A DNA stretch of 64,000 nt from the NCBI RefSeq assembly GCF_000306115.2, contig NZ_AKWX02000007.1:1-64000 (forward strand), written 5' to 3'. Under the pieces are notes generated by a model. The model saw nothing but the letters and a program-made list of their open reading frames with translations. It was not told the origin of the DNA and made no database searches. Source of the stretch: Leptospira wolffii serovar Khorat str. Khorat-H2 (GTDB taxonomy: Bacteria > Spirochaetota > Leptospiria > Leptospirales > Leptospiraceae). The position numbers were made by a program, and so were the translations under genes. Below are positions 30,828 to 39,534 of this stretch, one piece after another; position 1 is the first letter of the stretch; each line of letters begins with the position of its first letter.

Positions 30828-30939
30828 TGACTTAGTCCAGTTCAGTCTATCGAACCGGGATACTCTGTATAGAAGATTTTCGAAGGAAGGACAACTCGGA
30901 AATGTGTTCGTTGTGGGTCATACAAGGGAACCTTTCGCC

Positions 30940-31914
30940 TTAAAACAGGACGGAAAAACCCAGAAAGAACCCCTTTAGTATCTCGTAGTTTCCGCTTTTA
31001 GAAGCGTTCGAAATCGTCCAGATACTTGGATTCGAAAAATCTAGTTTCGCATTGATTTGGTCGAAATGCAGATAGCTGAAATAGGAGGAGATTTGATTGT
31101 ATCCGATTTGAAATTTCATATTTTCATGAAATTGATACTGCAAGGATACTTCCGCCTCGAATCCTCTATAGATGCCTCTGGTTCCCGCACTACCGTTGGT
31201 TAATGTGATGGAAGAGGGAGAGAAGGTAGGATTCCGAAAAAACCTGGTTCCTTCCGTATAAAAGCCGTCCAATCCGAACGCGAAAGTGATATTCTCATAG
31301 AATCGATATCTGCTTTGAAAAGAGGCCTGGGGGCCGTAGGTGTAAAAATATTCCTGGAAGGCGCCGTCTAACAGATAATAGCCGTAAGTATATTTATTTA
31401 TATTACGAATCCCTCCGCCAAGATATAGATTCCAGTCTTTCGTTACGGATAGAATCTTGTAACCGTTGATTTCGAATTCGGATCTTGCTACAGGTGCATA
31501 ATAGAATCTTTCCGCCGATATCCCTCTTGTATCGGTGCGAATTACGTTCGAATTGGGGTTGACTAACTCTACTTCGTAGTAACCGGTCTCGATTCTGTAA
31601 TTCTTTTCATAATTCTCATAGCTGAGTACTGCGGGAACGAGTACTTTTCGGTTTTGTTGTAAATGCTCGGTTTGAACGCTACTATTCGGGTTCGTTCTTT
31701 CCGAGTATGAAGTATAATTATAGGGAACGAATTGGTAGGTTTGTCTCTTTAATAAAAGCTCGAATCTTTGTTTCGGATTCCTTTCTTCCCTCTTGGAATC
31801 ATCCTCCGCATATATATCCGCAGAAAAAAGAAATGTTAAGACGCAAACATTTCCCGCTATAGAACGTAACTTCTGAAAAGAAGATGATACTAAATTTGCA
31901 TTCGGTCGAAACAT
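30940..31914 (-). CDS. probable outer-membrane beta-barrel protein
   Basis: 324 residues. A signal peptide (NVCVLTFLFSADIYA) is followed by an acidic, Arg-rich linker. After that come alternating hydrophobic/aromatic strands such as YRIETGYYEVELV, NLYLGGGIRNI and FQIGYNQISSYF. It ends in GFSVLF, a C-terminal Phe typical of barrel proteins recognised by the BAM machinery. No family is recognised. The gene has its own promoter region in 31915-32085, which is A+T-rich. The histidine kinase gene lies 112 bases downstream on the same strand; co-transcription is possible. Confidence 0.6.
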   Translation of the reverse strand: MFRPNANLVSSSFQKLRSIAGNVCVLTFLFSADIYAEDDSKREERNPKQRFELLLKRQTYQFVPYNYTSYSERTNPNSSVQTEHLQQNRKVLVPAVLSYENYEKNYRIETGYYEVELVNPNSNVIRTDTRGISAERFYYAPVARSEFEINGYKILSVTKDWNLYLGGGIRNINKYTYGYYLLDGAFQEYFYTYGPQASFQSRYRFYENITFAFGLDGFYTEGTRFFRNPTFSPSSITLTNGSAGTRGIYRGFEAEVSLQYQFHENMKFQIGYNQISSYFSYLHFDQINAKLDFSNPSIWTISNASKSGNYEILKGFFLGFSVLF

Positions 31915-32130
31915 AAGTAAAAATAGATTTTAAATACTTTAAATTCTATGAGAGTCAAGGAATTTACATTCCGAACATTACTGATGGAATAGGAATTCCG
32001 GAATAAGTTTTCGAAAATTTCTTAGAAGAATATTATAAAAAACGTAACCATAATCCTTTCCCCAGGACCCGGCCCTTTTTAGGAGATGCGATTTTCGATT
32101 GATCGCTTCTTCATTAGGAGGTTTTATTCT

Positions 32131-32577
32131 ATGTCATACGATCCGGAAACTATTACTGTCGTCCCGAAATCTCTCCGCGATTCTCTGGGAGAGGAAGGGA
32201 CAGCTTCTTTAGTGGATCTTTTGAATCGAGTTCATGCGGTAGGTAAAAAGAATATGAAAGAATCCATAAACGATAAATTCGAAAAAAGACTGATGGAAGA
32301 AACGGGCAAACTCTGGGTGGCAATCGCCGAATTGCGAGCAGAGATGCAGGCAGGCTTTGCCGGAATCCATGAAAAATTGTCGGAGGTATACCGTGAAATC
32401 TCGCGATTGTATGCGGGACAGGCCAAATTGCAGGAGAGTATTGCGGATCTCCGTAAATCCATGGTCTCCCAAACCAAATGGATCTTGTCCTGCATGCTGG
32501 AATCGGCTTTCTTTTTCTTGCGGTCGCAAAATACTTCTAATTCTTTTCCAGGATTATTTATTTCTCTTACGATTTAG
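32131..32577 (+). pseudogene. coiled-coil protein with C-terminal frameshift
   Basis: The start at 32131 follows a perfect AGGAGG. The first 120 or so residues form a long coiled coil (AIAELRAEMQAGFAGIHEKL, then ISRLYAGQAKLQESIADLRK), of the kind I associate with LA_3696-like leptospiral proteins. After TKWILSCML the current frame runs into 27 unusual residues. In the +2 frame from base 32499, however, the DNA reads GIGFLFLAVAKYF and stops at 32540, giving exactly the membrane anchor such proteins should end with. Loss of one base after about 32498 explains this. It may be a real mutation, a slippage site or a sequencing error. Confidence 0.6.
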
Positions 32578-32653
32578 GAAGACGAAATCGATGGGATTGT
32601 AAATTCTTCTACTGTGGCGACTCCCGTAAGATGCAGTTTCCATAGGAGAATAT

Positions 32654-33616
32654 ATGAAGATTTTTGTCACCGGTGCTTCCGGCTTTGTGGGAGGAGCGAT
32701 CGCTCGACATCTGCAAAGGAAGCATCAGGTAAAAGTTCTTTCTCGTACGGAAAAAACGGATGTTTCTTTGCGTTCCCAAGGATTGGAAATAGTCAGAGGG
32801 GACCTTTCTTCGATTCGTCCCGAGGATCTAAAAGGAACGGAGATTATAATACACTGCGCCGCTTTCGTCGGTCCCTGGGGGACTCGCAAAGATTTTTGGG
32901 ATGGGAACGTGGAAGGAACTTCTCATCTGATTTCCGTGGCCAAGGAAGCGGGAGTGAAAAGATTCATCCATATGGGAACGGAAGCCGCATTGTTCTACGG
33001 CCAGGACATGATCGATATCGACGAGTCTTATCCTTACCCGAAGCACACTCCGTATCTTTATAGCGAAACCAAGGCGGAAGCGGAAAGGAGAGTGGTCGCC
33101 GCCAATTCTCCCGGTTTCGAAACGATCGTTCTGCGCCCCCGTTTGGTTTGGGGGCCAGGAGATACTTCCGTTCTTCCAGTGGTCAAAAAGATGGTGCAAG
33201 AGGGAAAATTCCTCTGGATAGACGGTGGCAGAGCCAAGACTTCCGTCACTTGCATTCCCAATCTAGTGCATGCGACGGAGCTTGCGCTTACGAAAGGCAA
33301 GGCCGGACAAATCTATTTCATCACGGACGACGAGGTGCAGACTGTCCGTTCCTTTTTAACGGCCATGCTTGGCACCCAAGGACTCATTCTTCCTACAAAG
33401 TCAGTTCCGGGATTCATTGCGAGCGCTCTCGCTTATTTAGTGGAAGGTATCTGGAGAATTTTAGGAATTCTTAAAGAACCTCCCATGATGCGGTTTCCTA
33501 TCGATATCATGGGAAGAGAATGCACCATTCGTATAGATAAGGCCAAGTCGGAATTGGGTTATTTGCCCCAGGTCAGCGTGGCCCAAGGGTTGGATTTGAT
33601 GAGAAGCTCGAAATAA
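32654..33616 (+). CDS. NAD-dependent epimerase/dehydratase family protein
   Basis: 320 residues of the extended short-chain dehydrogenase type. The nucleotide motif GASGFVGG lies at residues 7-14, and the catalytic YSETK (YxxxK) near residue 136. The layout resembles 3-beta-hydroxysteroid dehydrogenase-like or sugar epimerase proteins, for example RPRLVWGPGD after the active site. The substrate is not known. A good ribosome site (AGGAGA) precedes the ATG. It is convergent with the arsR gene, with only ten bases between, and lies downstream of the coiled-coil gene on the same strand. Confidence 0.85.
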   Translation: MKIFVTGASGFVGGAIARHLQRKHQVKVLSRTEKTDVSLRSQGLEIVRGDLSSIRPEDLKGTEIIIHCAAFVGPWGTRKDFWDGNVEGTSHLISVAKEAGVKRFIHMGTEAALFYGQDMIDIDESYPYPKHTPYLYSETKAEAERRVVAANSPGFETIVLRPRLVWGPGDTSVLPVVKKMVQEGKFLWIDGGRAKTSVTCIPNLVHATELALTKGKAGQIYFITDDEVQTVRSFLTAMLGTQGLILPTKSVPGFIASALAYLVEGIWRILGILKEPPMMRFPIDIMGRECTIRIDKAKSELGYLPQVSVAQGLDLMRSSK

Positions 33617-33626
33617 CAGGAAAGGA

Positions 33627-33962
33627 TCAGGGCTTGTGTTGGGCTTCCGATTCTTCTAGTCTGGCGCTTCTTAAAATCGTCTCTAAAAGACCCGGAAATT
33701 TTTTCTCCAAGTCTTCGCTTCTTATGGTTAGAAACTTTTGTGTTCCTTCCAAGCGGGTATGTGTGATTCCCGCTTCTCTCAATTTAGAGATATGATAGGA
33801 GATATTCGTTTTGGGAGCGTAGATCAGAAACGTGGAGCAATTCGCTTCTCCTAGTTCCGATAGTTTCAATAGAATTTTACGACGGATCGGATCGCTTACT
33901 GCTTCGAAGATCGAGGAAAGCTCGATCTGGTCCGGGCCCGGATGGGGTGGAATTTTGGACAT
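33627..33962 (-). CDS. ArsR family transcriptional regulator
   Basis: About 111 residues. The winged helix is clear: FEAVSDPIRRKILLKLSELG, then TNISYHISKLREAGITHTRLEG. No metal-binding CxC motif is present in the recognition helix, and only one Cys (ANCST) is seen, so a non-metal signal is likely. The start is uncertain: ATG 33962 has AGGAGG 19 bases upstream, unusually far; an ATT codon in better register exists. It has two matched operators on its right and is divergent from an outer-membrane protein gene, whose promoter one of them occupies. Confidence 0.82.
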   Translation of the reverse strand: MSKIPPHPGPDQIELSSIFEAVSDPIRRKILLKLSELGEANCSTFLIYAPKTNISYHISKLREAGITHTRLEGTQKFLTIRSEDLEKKFPGLLETILRSARLEESEAQHKP

Positions 33963-33991
33963 GTGCTTTTTTTCGACAATTCCTCCTATTA

Positions 33992-34065
33992 GTTCAATAA
34001 TATTTGAACAAAAGATTGACAAGCACTTTCTAAGTTTTGAAGTTCAAAAAGTATTGAACTATATA
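33992..34065. promoter_or_regulatory. twin ArsR operators with divergent promoters
   Basis: Two 18-bp sites share the pattern GTTCAA-N6-TTGAAC: 33992-34009 and 34042-34059, exactly 50 bp apart (about five helical turns, same face). For the plus-strand gene at 34136, -35 TTGAAG (34037-34042) and -10 TATATA (34060-34065) are separated by 17 bases that the second site fills. For arsR, the first site covers a possible -10 TATTGA (33999-33994) with -35 TTGTCA (34022-34017). Confidence 0.7.
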
Positions 34066-34135
34066 GCAAAGCTTCCCTAAGGCTTCTTACAGGTGATTCC
34101 TGCATGAAGAGAAGGGGCTTTGTAGGAGGATTGCC

Positions 34136-35494
34136 TTGGACGCGACGAAAACATTCCATCATGCTCTGAAAGTATTTTCTATCCTGAGTCTTTCCGCTTT
34201 CGGTTTTTCCGAAGTGCTTGGAGACGAGGTAAAATTGAAGTCTGGAAAGATTCTTAAAAACCTGAAAATGGAAAAGGAAGCGGAAGATTCCTATATTTTC
34301 AGTTTAGAGGATTCGATTCCGGTCCGTATTCGCAAATCCGATATAGAAGCGATTACTAAATCGGAGGAGCTCGCTCCCGGCGATAAAATCGCTACGATTC
34401 CCGGTCCCGGACCGAAGAAACATTTCGATTTGATTTGGACCCAATCCCTAACCAACGATATCTTCATCAACGGGAACAGTTTATTCGGAAACGGATACGC
34501 ACGTAGAAACGATGTATCGTATTCCAGCGTTCCCGGATCTCTTATTTTGGATACGTCGGCAAATATCCAAACTCCTCTGGAAGGATTGACTCTTACCGTA
34601 AGGGATTCTTCTCCTCTAACTTCGAGAACCAATCGAGACGTGGACGGCGTGTACCAATCCAGACCTTACGGTCCCGGAGTAGACGCGGAAACCGCTATCC
34701 AGGATTCGAATACGTATCGTAAGAGAAAAGAGCCTACGGGACTCAGAGAACTTGTTGCTACCGTAGTGAATTATAAATGGTCTACATCTAGGATAGGAGA
34801 TTGGAATGTATCTTGGATTTACGTCTCCAGTAGTCAGCCTAGCTTCGCTTTGGGACTGATCGGAGTAGGTTGGGCTTTGCCAGTATTCAAATATGTGAAT
34901 CCTACTTACGCGTATAATATTCGCTATACTTCCGAAAGGATCGGCGGTTCGAGCATAGGAGGAGAGAAGGACCAGGAATCCGGATATCCTACGAACGGGT
35001 TTAACGGAAGCATGTTCCACCGTTTCTCCATGCACCACGAGTACGAGATAACTAAGGATTTCAGGGTCCAGCCAGGAGTGGATTTCGGTTATCAGTATTA
35101 CAACGATAATATAGATAAACGGTCCGGCTTTAAGAATATAGATTACAAGGTAGTCGTGCGGTATCTCGCCTTCTTTCTTTCGGTTACCGACGTGTATCGG
35201 CCGAATACTTATATGATAGATAATAACTATTATTATCCGAATTCGGTGGGGGCTCAGAATATAGGAACGGTTCCGGGAGCCACTTGGGTGCAACCGCTGA
35301 CTTCCAATTCCGGAGACGGTCTAACCGCGGATCCTTCCAAGGGCTACGGGCTCACGAATAGTTATATGCTGAATGCGATAGAGAATTCGAATCTGGATCC
35401 TAACCTCAAGCAAGCGTTAGTGAATCATCATTTGGAGCAGAAGATTCCTTTGCATAGTATCATCTGGTCTTTCGGTTATTCCGTCCGCATATGA
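34136..35494 (+). CDS. probable outer-membrane beta-barrel protein under ArsR control
   Basis: 452 residues. The start is TTG with AGGAGG six bases upstream. A signal peptide (VFSILSLSAFGFSEVLG) is followed by a short SH3-like region (DEVKLKSGKILKNLKMEK, about residues 30-80) and then by many Tyr-rich alternating strands (YQYYNDNI, KVVVRYLAFFLSV, IIWSFGYSVRI at the end). The fold suggests a barrel or barrel-associated protein with a periplasmic N-terminal domain. No named family is assigned. Its promoter spacer is occupied by an ArsR-type operator, so it is probably repressed by the divergent regulator. Confidence 0.6.
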   Translation: MDATKTFHHALKVFSILSLSAFGFSEVLGDEVKLKSGKILKNLKMEKEAEDSYIFSLEDSIPVRIRKSDIEAITKSEELAPGDKIATIPGPGPKKHFDLIWTQSLTNDIFINGNSLFGNGYARRNDVSYSSVPGSLILDTSANIQTPLEGLTLTVRDSSPLTSRTNRDVDGVYQSRPYGPGVDAETAIQDSNTYRKRKEPTGLRELVATVVNYKWSTSRIGDWNVSWIYVSSSQPSFALGLIGVGWALPVFKYVNPTYAYNIRYTSERIGGSSIGGEKDQESGYPTNGFNGSMFHRFSMHHEYEITKDFRVQPGVDFGYQYYNDNIDKRSGFKNIDYKVVVRYLAFFLSVTDVYRPNTYMIDNNYYYPNSVGAQNIGTVPGATWVQPLTSNSGDGLTADPSKGYGLTNSYMLNAIENSNLDPNLKQALVNHHLEQKIPLHSIIWSFGYSVRI

Positions 35495-35520
35495 AACTTT
35501 TTTCGTTCTGAACAAAAGAG

Positions 35521-35569
35521 ATTCCGCACACGGCATCCGATTGAGGGGATGGGATACCGTGTGCGGAAT
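35521..35569. terminator. long hairpin between convergent genes
   Basis: ATTCCGCACACGG (35521-35533) pairs perfectly with CCGTGTGCGGAAT (35557-35569). Inside it, CATCC (35534-35538) can pair with GGATG (35547-35551). It lies between the barrel gene (ends 35494) and the carbonic anhydrase gene (ends 35603). No T run follows, so it may act as a 3' end stabiliser or a factor-assisted terminator. Confidence 0.5.
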
Positions 35570-35602
35570 TTAGAGTGGAGAAGATTCTAATCGATTTTCA
35601 AA

Positions 35603-36211
35603 TTAGGTCGCTCTTCCGATTTTCGTGGCTTCTCCCACTTCCACGAGTTTTCCGGTTTTGACGTCGTAATAATATCCGTAGATGGGAATATCTTTCGGAA
35701 TCAAAGGATGATTTCTGATTCTTTTCACATCGTCGATCACGCTTTTCTCCAAATCTTCGAAAGTCAGGAATGGAATGTATTTTGCCTCGTCAGAACCTCC
35801 CGATTCTTCCAAGTTTCTCCATCCGTTCGCGTCTACTGTGGCGGTCTTCAGGCTTTTCGCGAGAAGGTTGCGTATGATCGGATCCGTAAATAGCTGCATA
35901 CCGCAATCCGAATGATGGATTACGAAAAATTCTTTGGTGCCTAAAAGTTTATACGAAATGATCAAGGAGCGGATTGCGTCGTCGCTCGCTCTTCCTCCTG
36001 CGTTTCGGATAACGTGTGCGTCCCCTTCGGAGAGTCCCGCGTATTTTGCGGGATCTAGTCTTGCATCCATGCAGGTGAGAATTGTGAAACTCCTGCCCGG
36101 GGGGAGGGGCAATTCCCCTTTTTTCCCGAATTCAGAGACGTACTTTTGGTTGGCCTCGATCACTTCCTTATGAACTTTGCTTGATTCTTTCTGTAAAATG
36201 CTGTTTGACAT
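35603..36211 (-). CDS. beta-type carbonic anhydrase
   Basis: 202 residues. It interconverts CO2 and bicarbonate in the cytoplasm. Zinc ligands and the Asp-Arg dyad are in CMDARLD (Cys47, Asp49, Arg51) and HHSDCGM (His100, Cys103). This matches the small beta-CA clade whose signature is HHxDCG. The upstream base pattern is special: a perfect -10 TATAAT lies seven bases before the ATG, so the transcript is probably leaderless. A palindrome matching that of the XRE-cupin operon fills the promoter spacer. It is convergent with the barrel gene to the left. Confidence 0.88.
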   Translation of the reverse strand: MSNSILQKESSKVHKEVIEANQKYVSEFGKKGELPLPPGRSFTILTCMDARLDPAKYAGLSEGDAHVIRNAGGRASDDAIRSLIISYKLLGTKEFFVIHHSDCGMQLFTDPIIRNLLAKSLKTATVDANGWRNLEESGGSDEAKYIPFLTFEDLEKSVIDDVKRIRNHPLIPKDIPIYGYYYDVKTGKLVEVGEATKIGRAT

Positions 36212-36218
36212 GCCGGAA

Positions 36219-36239
36219 ATTATATCCGTAATAACGGAT
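36219..36239 (-). promoter_or_regulatory. leaderless promoter with XRE-type operator
   Basis: On the minus strand, TATAAT (36224-36219) lies seven bases before the ATG at 36211. The inverted repeat ATCCGT-AATA-ACGGAT (36224-36239) fills the spacer. TATATCCGTAATAACGGAT (36221-36239) differs at one base from TATATCCGTCATAACGGAT at 45677. The -35 is weak (AGATGA), as in activated or tightly repressed promoters. Confidence 0.6.
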
Positions 36240-36795
36240 TTTCATCTCTAATAATGGAAGAACAGTGAGAAATTACAGGGATTCGCATGATCCATTGTGC
36301 ATTCGTATAATGGATTTGCGGGACGGATGACCCTTGGCGGAACTCTTAGGGAGTGTGTTCGGTTTGGATTTGGGGATTAGAGCATAGGATCGTTGTCGAA
36401 GTATTCATGGACGGAATTGTATATAAATAAATCATAATATTCTTTTTGAGGGTTGGATGTCGAATTGGAAGCGTTTGCTTTTTGAAAGTCGAATGAGTAG
36501 TCCTTCCAGGTTGTGTAGCGTTTTCTGTTATAAGGGATACACATGTATAATGTAGGAGCTGTTCGATTTAAGAATAAAACGGATTCTTATTTGTGGACGG
36601 GGAGACTTATTGGCAGTAGATTTAGGATAACGTATATATTCATATGTTATATATAGCGAATGTTTTATATGTTTCATGCTGTTATTTTAATTTTTTATAA
36701 AATTTTCTTTAAACTAACATTTTTTGCATCTCCTCTATTGACTTGCGTTGCTATAAGAATTATTCTAAATTTAGAACTCTTATCGTGTTACTATT
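36240..36795 (+). promoter_or_regulatory. A+T-rich intergenic region with promoter of the cytochrome operon
   Basis: About 555 bases with no gene I can support. Near its right end, TTGACT (36738-36743) and TATTCT (36761-36766) are separated by 17 bases, giving a start near 36773 and a leader of about 23 bases for the gene at 36796. No Shine-Dalgarno sequence is seen. Short open frames here are A+T-rich and not convincing. Confidence 0.5.
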
Positions 36796-37950
36796 ATGCA
36801 AGTGCCAAGACTGTATCGGATTTTATCGGTTTTATTTTGTATCCTGCTTGCGGAGTTCATTTTACTTGCTTGCGATAAGCAAAAGAAAGAAGGCGCTGCC
36901 GCGGAATTTATTTATGAATCCACCGGAATATTAGGTCTTCCCGATCTTCCCATTCCTAAGAACAATCCTCAGTCCAAGGATAAGATTCTTTTGGGCGCAA
37001 AATTATATTCGGATACTCGGTTTAGTGCGGATGGAACGGTTTCTTGCGCTACTTGTCACAAACCGGATCTTGCATTTACGGATAGACTTAAGGTCTCGAA
37101 AGGAATCAAAAATCTTACAGGAACTAGAAACGCTCCCTCTGTTTTGAATGCAGCATTCTATAAGACACAATTTTGGGATGGACGAAGGGGAGATTTGGAG
37201 GGGCAGTCCAAGGATCCTTTACTGAATCCCGTGGAACACGGCTTATCCAGTCATGAAGATCTGCTCAAAATAGTCCGTTCCGACGAGGATTACGTTTATA
37301 GATTCCGTACCGTATTCGGAATCGAAAAGGATTCCATCGATATCGATCGGGTGGCAATGGCAATCGCTTCTTTCGAGAGAACGATTATCTCGGGAGATTC
37401 TTCCTTCGATAGATACCGTTATGGAAACGATCCCAAGGCTCTTTCCGATTCGGCCATCCGAGGTCTGGACGTGTATCTAGGCAAGGGACGTTGCCAGGAC
37501 TGTCATATGATCGGAGAGAAGAATGCGATCTTTACCGACGATAAATTCCATAATCTGGGAGTCGGCTTCAAGCGTATCCAACCGAAATTGGAGGAGATCC
37601 TACGCAAACGTTCGGAGTCTCCGGGAGCGACCTCGAGTTCCGACGAGGAGATTCTTACGAACTTGGAATCTTCGGAACTCGGGAGATTTTCCGTGACGGG
37701 GCAGAACGAGGACCTTGGTGCCTTCAAGACTCCCTCACTACGTAATATCGCTCTCACTGCTCCTTATATGCACGACGGAAGTCTCACGAGTTTGGAGCAG
37801 GTAATCGCATTATACGATAAGGGAGGAGAATCGAATCCCTTTTTGGCGAGCGGGATTCGACCTCTCGGCCTAAGCGCCGGAGAGAAGGCCGATCTCGTCG
37901 CTTTTTTGAAGTCCTTAACCAGTTCGCGTCTACCGAGTCTGCCTAAATAA
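36796..37950 (+). CDS. di-heme cytochrome c peroxidase-family lipoprotein
   Basis: 384 residues. The leader ends in FILLACDKQ, a lipobox. Two haem c sites are visible: CATCHKPD (about residue 77) and CQDCHMIG (about 232). The N-terminal LGAKLYSDTRFSADG and the C-terminal FKTPSLRNIALTAPYMHDGSLTSLEQV are signatures of the CcpA/MauG group, which reduce peroxide or oxidise a partner in the periplasm. It heads an operon of four exported proteins including a second, monoheme cytochrome, its probable electron partner. No Shine-Dalgarno sequence is seen at the ATG. Confidence 0.87.
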   Translation: MQVPRLYRILSVLFCILLAEFILLACDKQKKEGAAAEFIYESTGILGLPDLPIPKNNPQSKDKILLGAKLYSDTRFSADGTVSCATCHKPDLAFTDRLKVSKGIKNLTGTRNAPSVLNAAFYKTQFWDGRRGDLEGQSKDPLLNPVEHGLSSHEDLLKIVRSDEDYVYRFRTVFGIEKDSIDIDRVAMAIASFERTIISGDSSFDRYRYGNDPKALSDSAIRGLDVYLGKGRCQDCHMIGEKNAIFTDDKFHNLGVGFKRIQPKLEEILRKRSESPGATSSSDEEILTNLESSELGRFSVTGQNEDLGAFKTPSLRNIALTAPYMHDGSLTSLEQVIALYDKGGESNPFLASGIRPLGLSAGEKADLVAFLKSLTSSRLPSLPK

Positions 37951-37985
37951 GGAAAGGTCCGAACGAAAATCGGAGGAGTGGGGAA

Positions 37986-39074
37986 ATGAAAGAGGGAAAA
38001 TTCAGCAGAGGGGATTTTTTGAGGGGAGCGGGAGGTTTATTCGCGGCAAGCATCGTGCCCATGAGCCTCGTAGAGATCGCCTGCGGGGGCGGACGAGGAA
38101 AGGGTACTCATGAGAAATTTACCTTTGCCTTCATCTCCGATCCTCACCTAACGCATATTAAAGGAAATAATTTCGTTCGAAATTTCGATAGCGGGCTTTT
38201 AAAGGCGATCGAAACGGTGAATCTCATGTTTCCTCGTCCCGATTTCGCGGTATTCGGCGGGGATCTGGCACAGCTTGGAAAAAGGGAGGAGCTGGATCAC
38301 GGGATGGAGCTTCTTTCCAAGTTGAAAGTTCCCGTGAAATATGTGATAGGGGAACACGACTATTATTTGGATTTGGGAGCGTATTGGCAGGATAAGATCA
38401 GCAAGTTGAACTATTCCTTCGATCATAAAGGCGTCCACTTCGTGGTCCTGAATAGTATTCTTACCTACGATACTTGGATCAATAGATGGAAGACTCCTGC
38501 AGAAAGGATGAACGAGATGGCCCGCTTGGATAACCCCAACGGATCTCCTTTTATGGTGGGCGAAGAACAAATCTCCTGGTTGGAAAAGGATTTGGAAGCG
38601 TTGAAGAGCGGAACGCCGTTGATCATCCTGTCCCATTCTCCTCTTTATAAGATTTATAAGCCTTGGAATTTTTGGACGGACGATGCGGAAAAAATCCAGT
38701 CCGTTCTTCGAAGGTTCGATAACGTCACCGTTTTTCACGGACATGTGCATCAGGTTCTATATAACCAAATCAAGAATATCAGCTTTTACGCATTGATGTC
38801 CACGGCTTGGCCTTGGCCTTATCCGGAAAGTTACAAACAGGAACCTAATTATATTCCTAAGATGACCGTATTCATGAATCGTCAGGATCCTTTTCATGAA
38901 AGGGACGGCACTGGTTGGGCGTTCGTGAACATGGACAATGCCAGGGAAGAGATGCATTATAAACTTTGGGAAAATCAGGATCGGGTGGTGAAATACGACG
39001 ATTCTCAGGGGCATCCGGTGGATTCCACCTACCAGAAATTGGAGTCTAGGATTCTTCCCCAGACACATTATTAG
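37986..39074 (+). CDS. exported metallophosphoesterase
   Basis: 362 residues. Calcineurin-like motifs are present: SDPHLTH (about 57), GGDLAQ (about 92), GEHD (GNHD variant, about 120), LSHSPLY (about 215) and HGHVHQ (about 255), which bind two metals. The N-terminus, FSRGDFLRGAGG then a hydrophobic stretch and IACGGG, looks like a Tat signal combined with a lipobox, but the second Arg of the twin pair is Gly. Substrate may be a phosphate ester or nucleotide in the periplasm. It lies 35 bases after the peroxidase and nine before the monoheme cytochrome. Confidence 0.85.
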   Translation: MKEGKFSRGDFLRGAGGLFAASIVPMSLVEIACGGGRGKGTHEKFTFAFISDPHLTHIKGNNFVRNFDSGLLKAIETVNLMFPRPDFAVFGGDLAQLGKREELDHGMELLSKLKVPVKYVIGEHDYYLDLGAYWQDKISKLNYSFDHKGVHFVVLNSILTYDTWINRWKTPAERMNEMARLDNPNGSPFMVGEEQISWLEKDLEALKSGTPLIILSHSPLYKIYKPWNFWTDDAEKIQSVLRRFDNVTVFHGHVHQVLYNQIKNISFYALMSTAWPWPYPESYKQEPNYIPKMTVFMNRQDPFHERDGTGWAFVNMDNAREEMHYKLWENQDRVVKYDDSQGHPVDSTYQKLESRILPQTHY

Positions 39075-39083
39075 GAGATTCTT

Positions 39084-39524
39084 ATGAATGATTTAAACGG
39101 ATTCGATAAGAAAAGGAATATCGGTAAAACGATTCGACTGGCATTTCCCGTATTCCTTCTTGCGGTAAGCGTCTCCTTGGTTTTCGGGGATGATTGGAAT
39201 AAAGGCAACGAGGAAAAATGGAACGCGGCCTTTATGGAAACCGTGAAGACGGGAGAAAAACTTTTTCACGGACCCGAGTTGGGAGGAAATACGGTGCAAT
39301 GCGCGATGTGCCATCCCAATGCGACCAACACTCATCCGGAGACTTATCCTAAATTCCAAAAGCAGATCGGAAAGGTTTCCACTTTAAGGGAAATGATCAA
39401 TTGGTGCATCGAAAACCCTCTCCAAGGGAAACGCCTGGCCTACGACGATCCTAAGATGATCGCGTTGGAAGCATACATTCTTTACGAAAGAAGGAACACT
39501 CCTTTAGTTCCGGGAAAACATTGA
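39084..39524 (+). CDS. exported monoheme c-type cytochrome
   Basis: 146 residues. A signal-anchor segment (IRLAFPVFLLAVSVSLVFG) is followed by one haem site, CAMCHPNATNTHPETYPKF, and a C-terminal half resembling SoxX-like cytochromes (STLREMINWCIENP, DDPKMIALEAYI). The distal ligand could be the Met of PKMIALE. Strong GGAGA ribosome site. Sitting in the same operon as the di-heme peroxidase, it likely passes electrons to or from it. A Sox role is not supported, as no soxYZ or soxA is nearby. Confidence 0.82.
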   Translation: MNDLNGFDKKRNIGKTIRLAFPVFLLAVSVSLVFGDDWNKGNEEKWNAAFMETVKTGEKLFHGPELGGNTVQCAMCHPNATNTHPETYPKFQKQIGKVSTLREMINWCIENPLQGKRLAYDDPKMIALEAYILYERRNTPLVPGKH

Positions 39525-39534
39525 GGAGGAATCT

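Noticed and set aside
39084..39524. SoxX of a sulfur-oxidising system
   Set aside because: Some likeness in the haem region, but soxA, soxYZ and soxB are absent and its operon partners are a peroxidase and a phosphoesterase.
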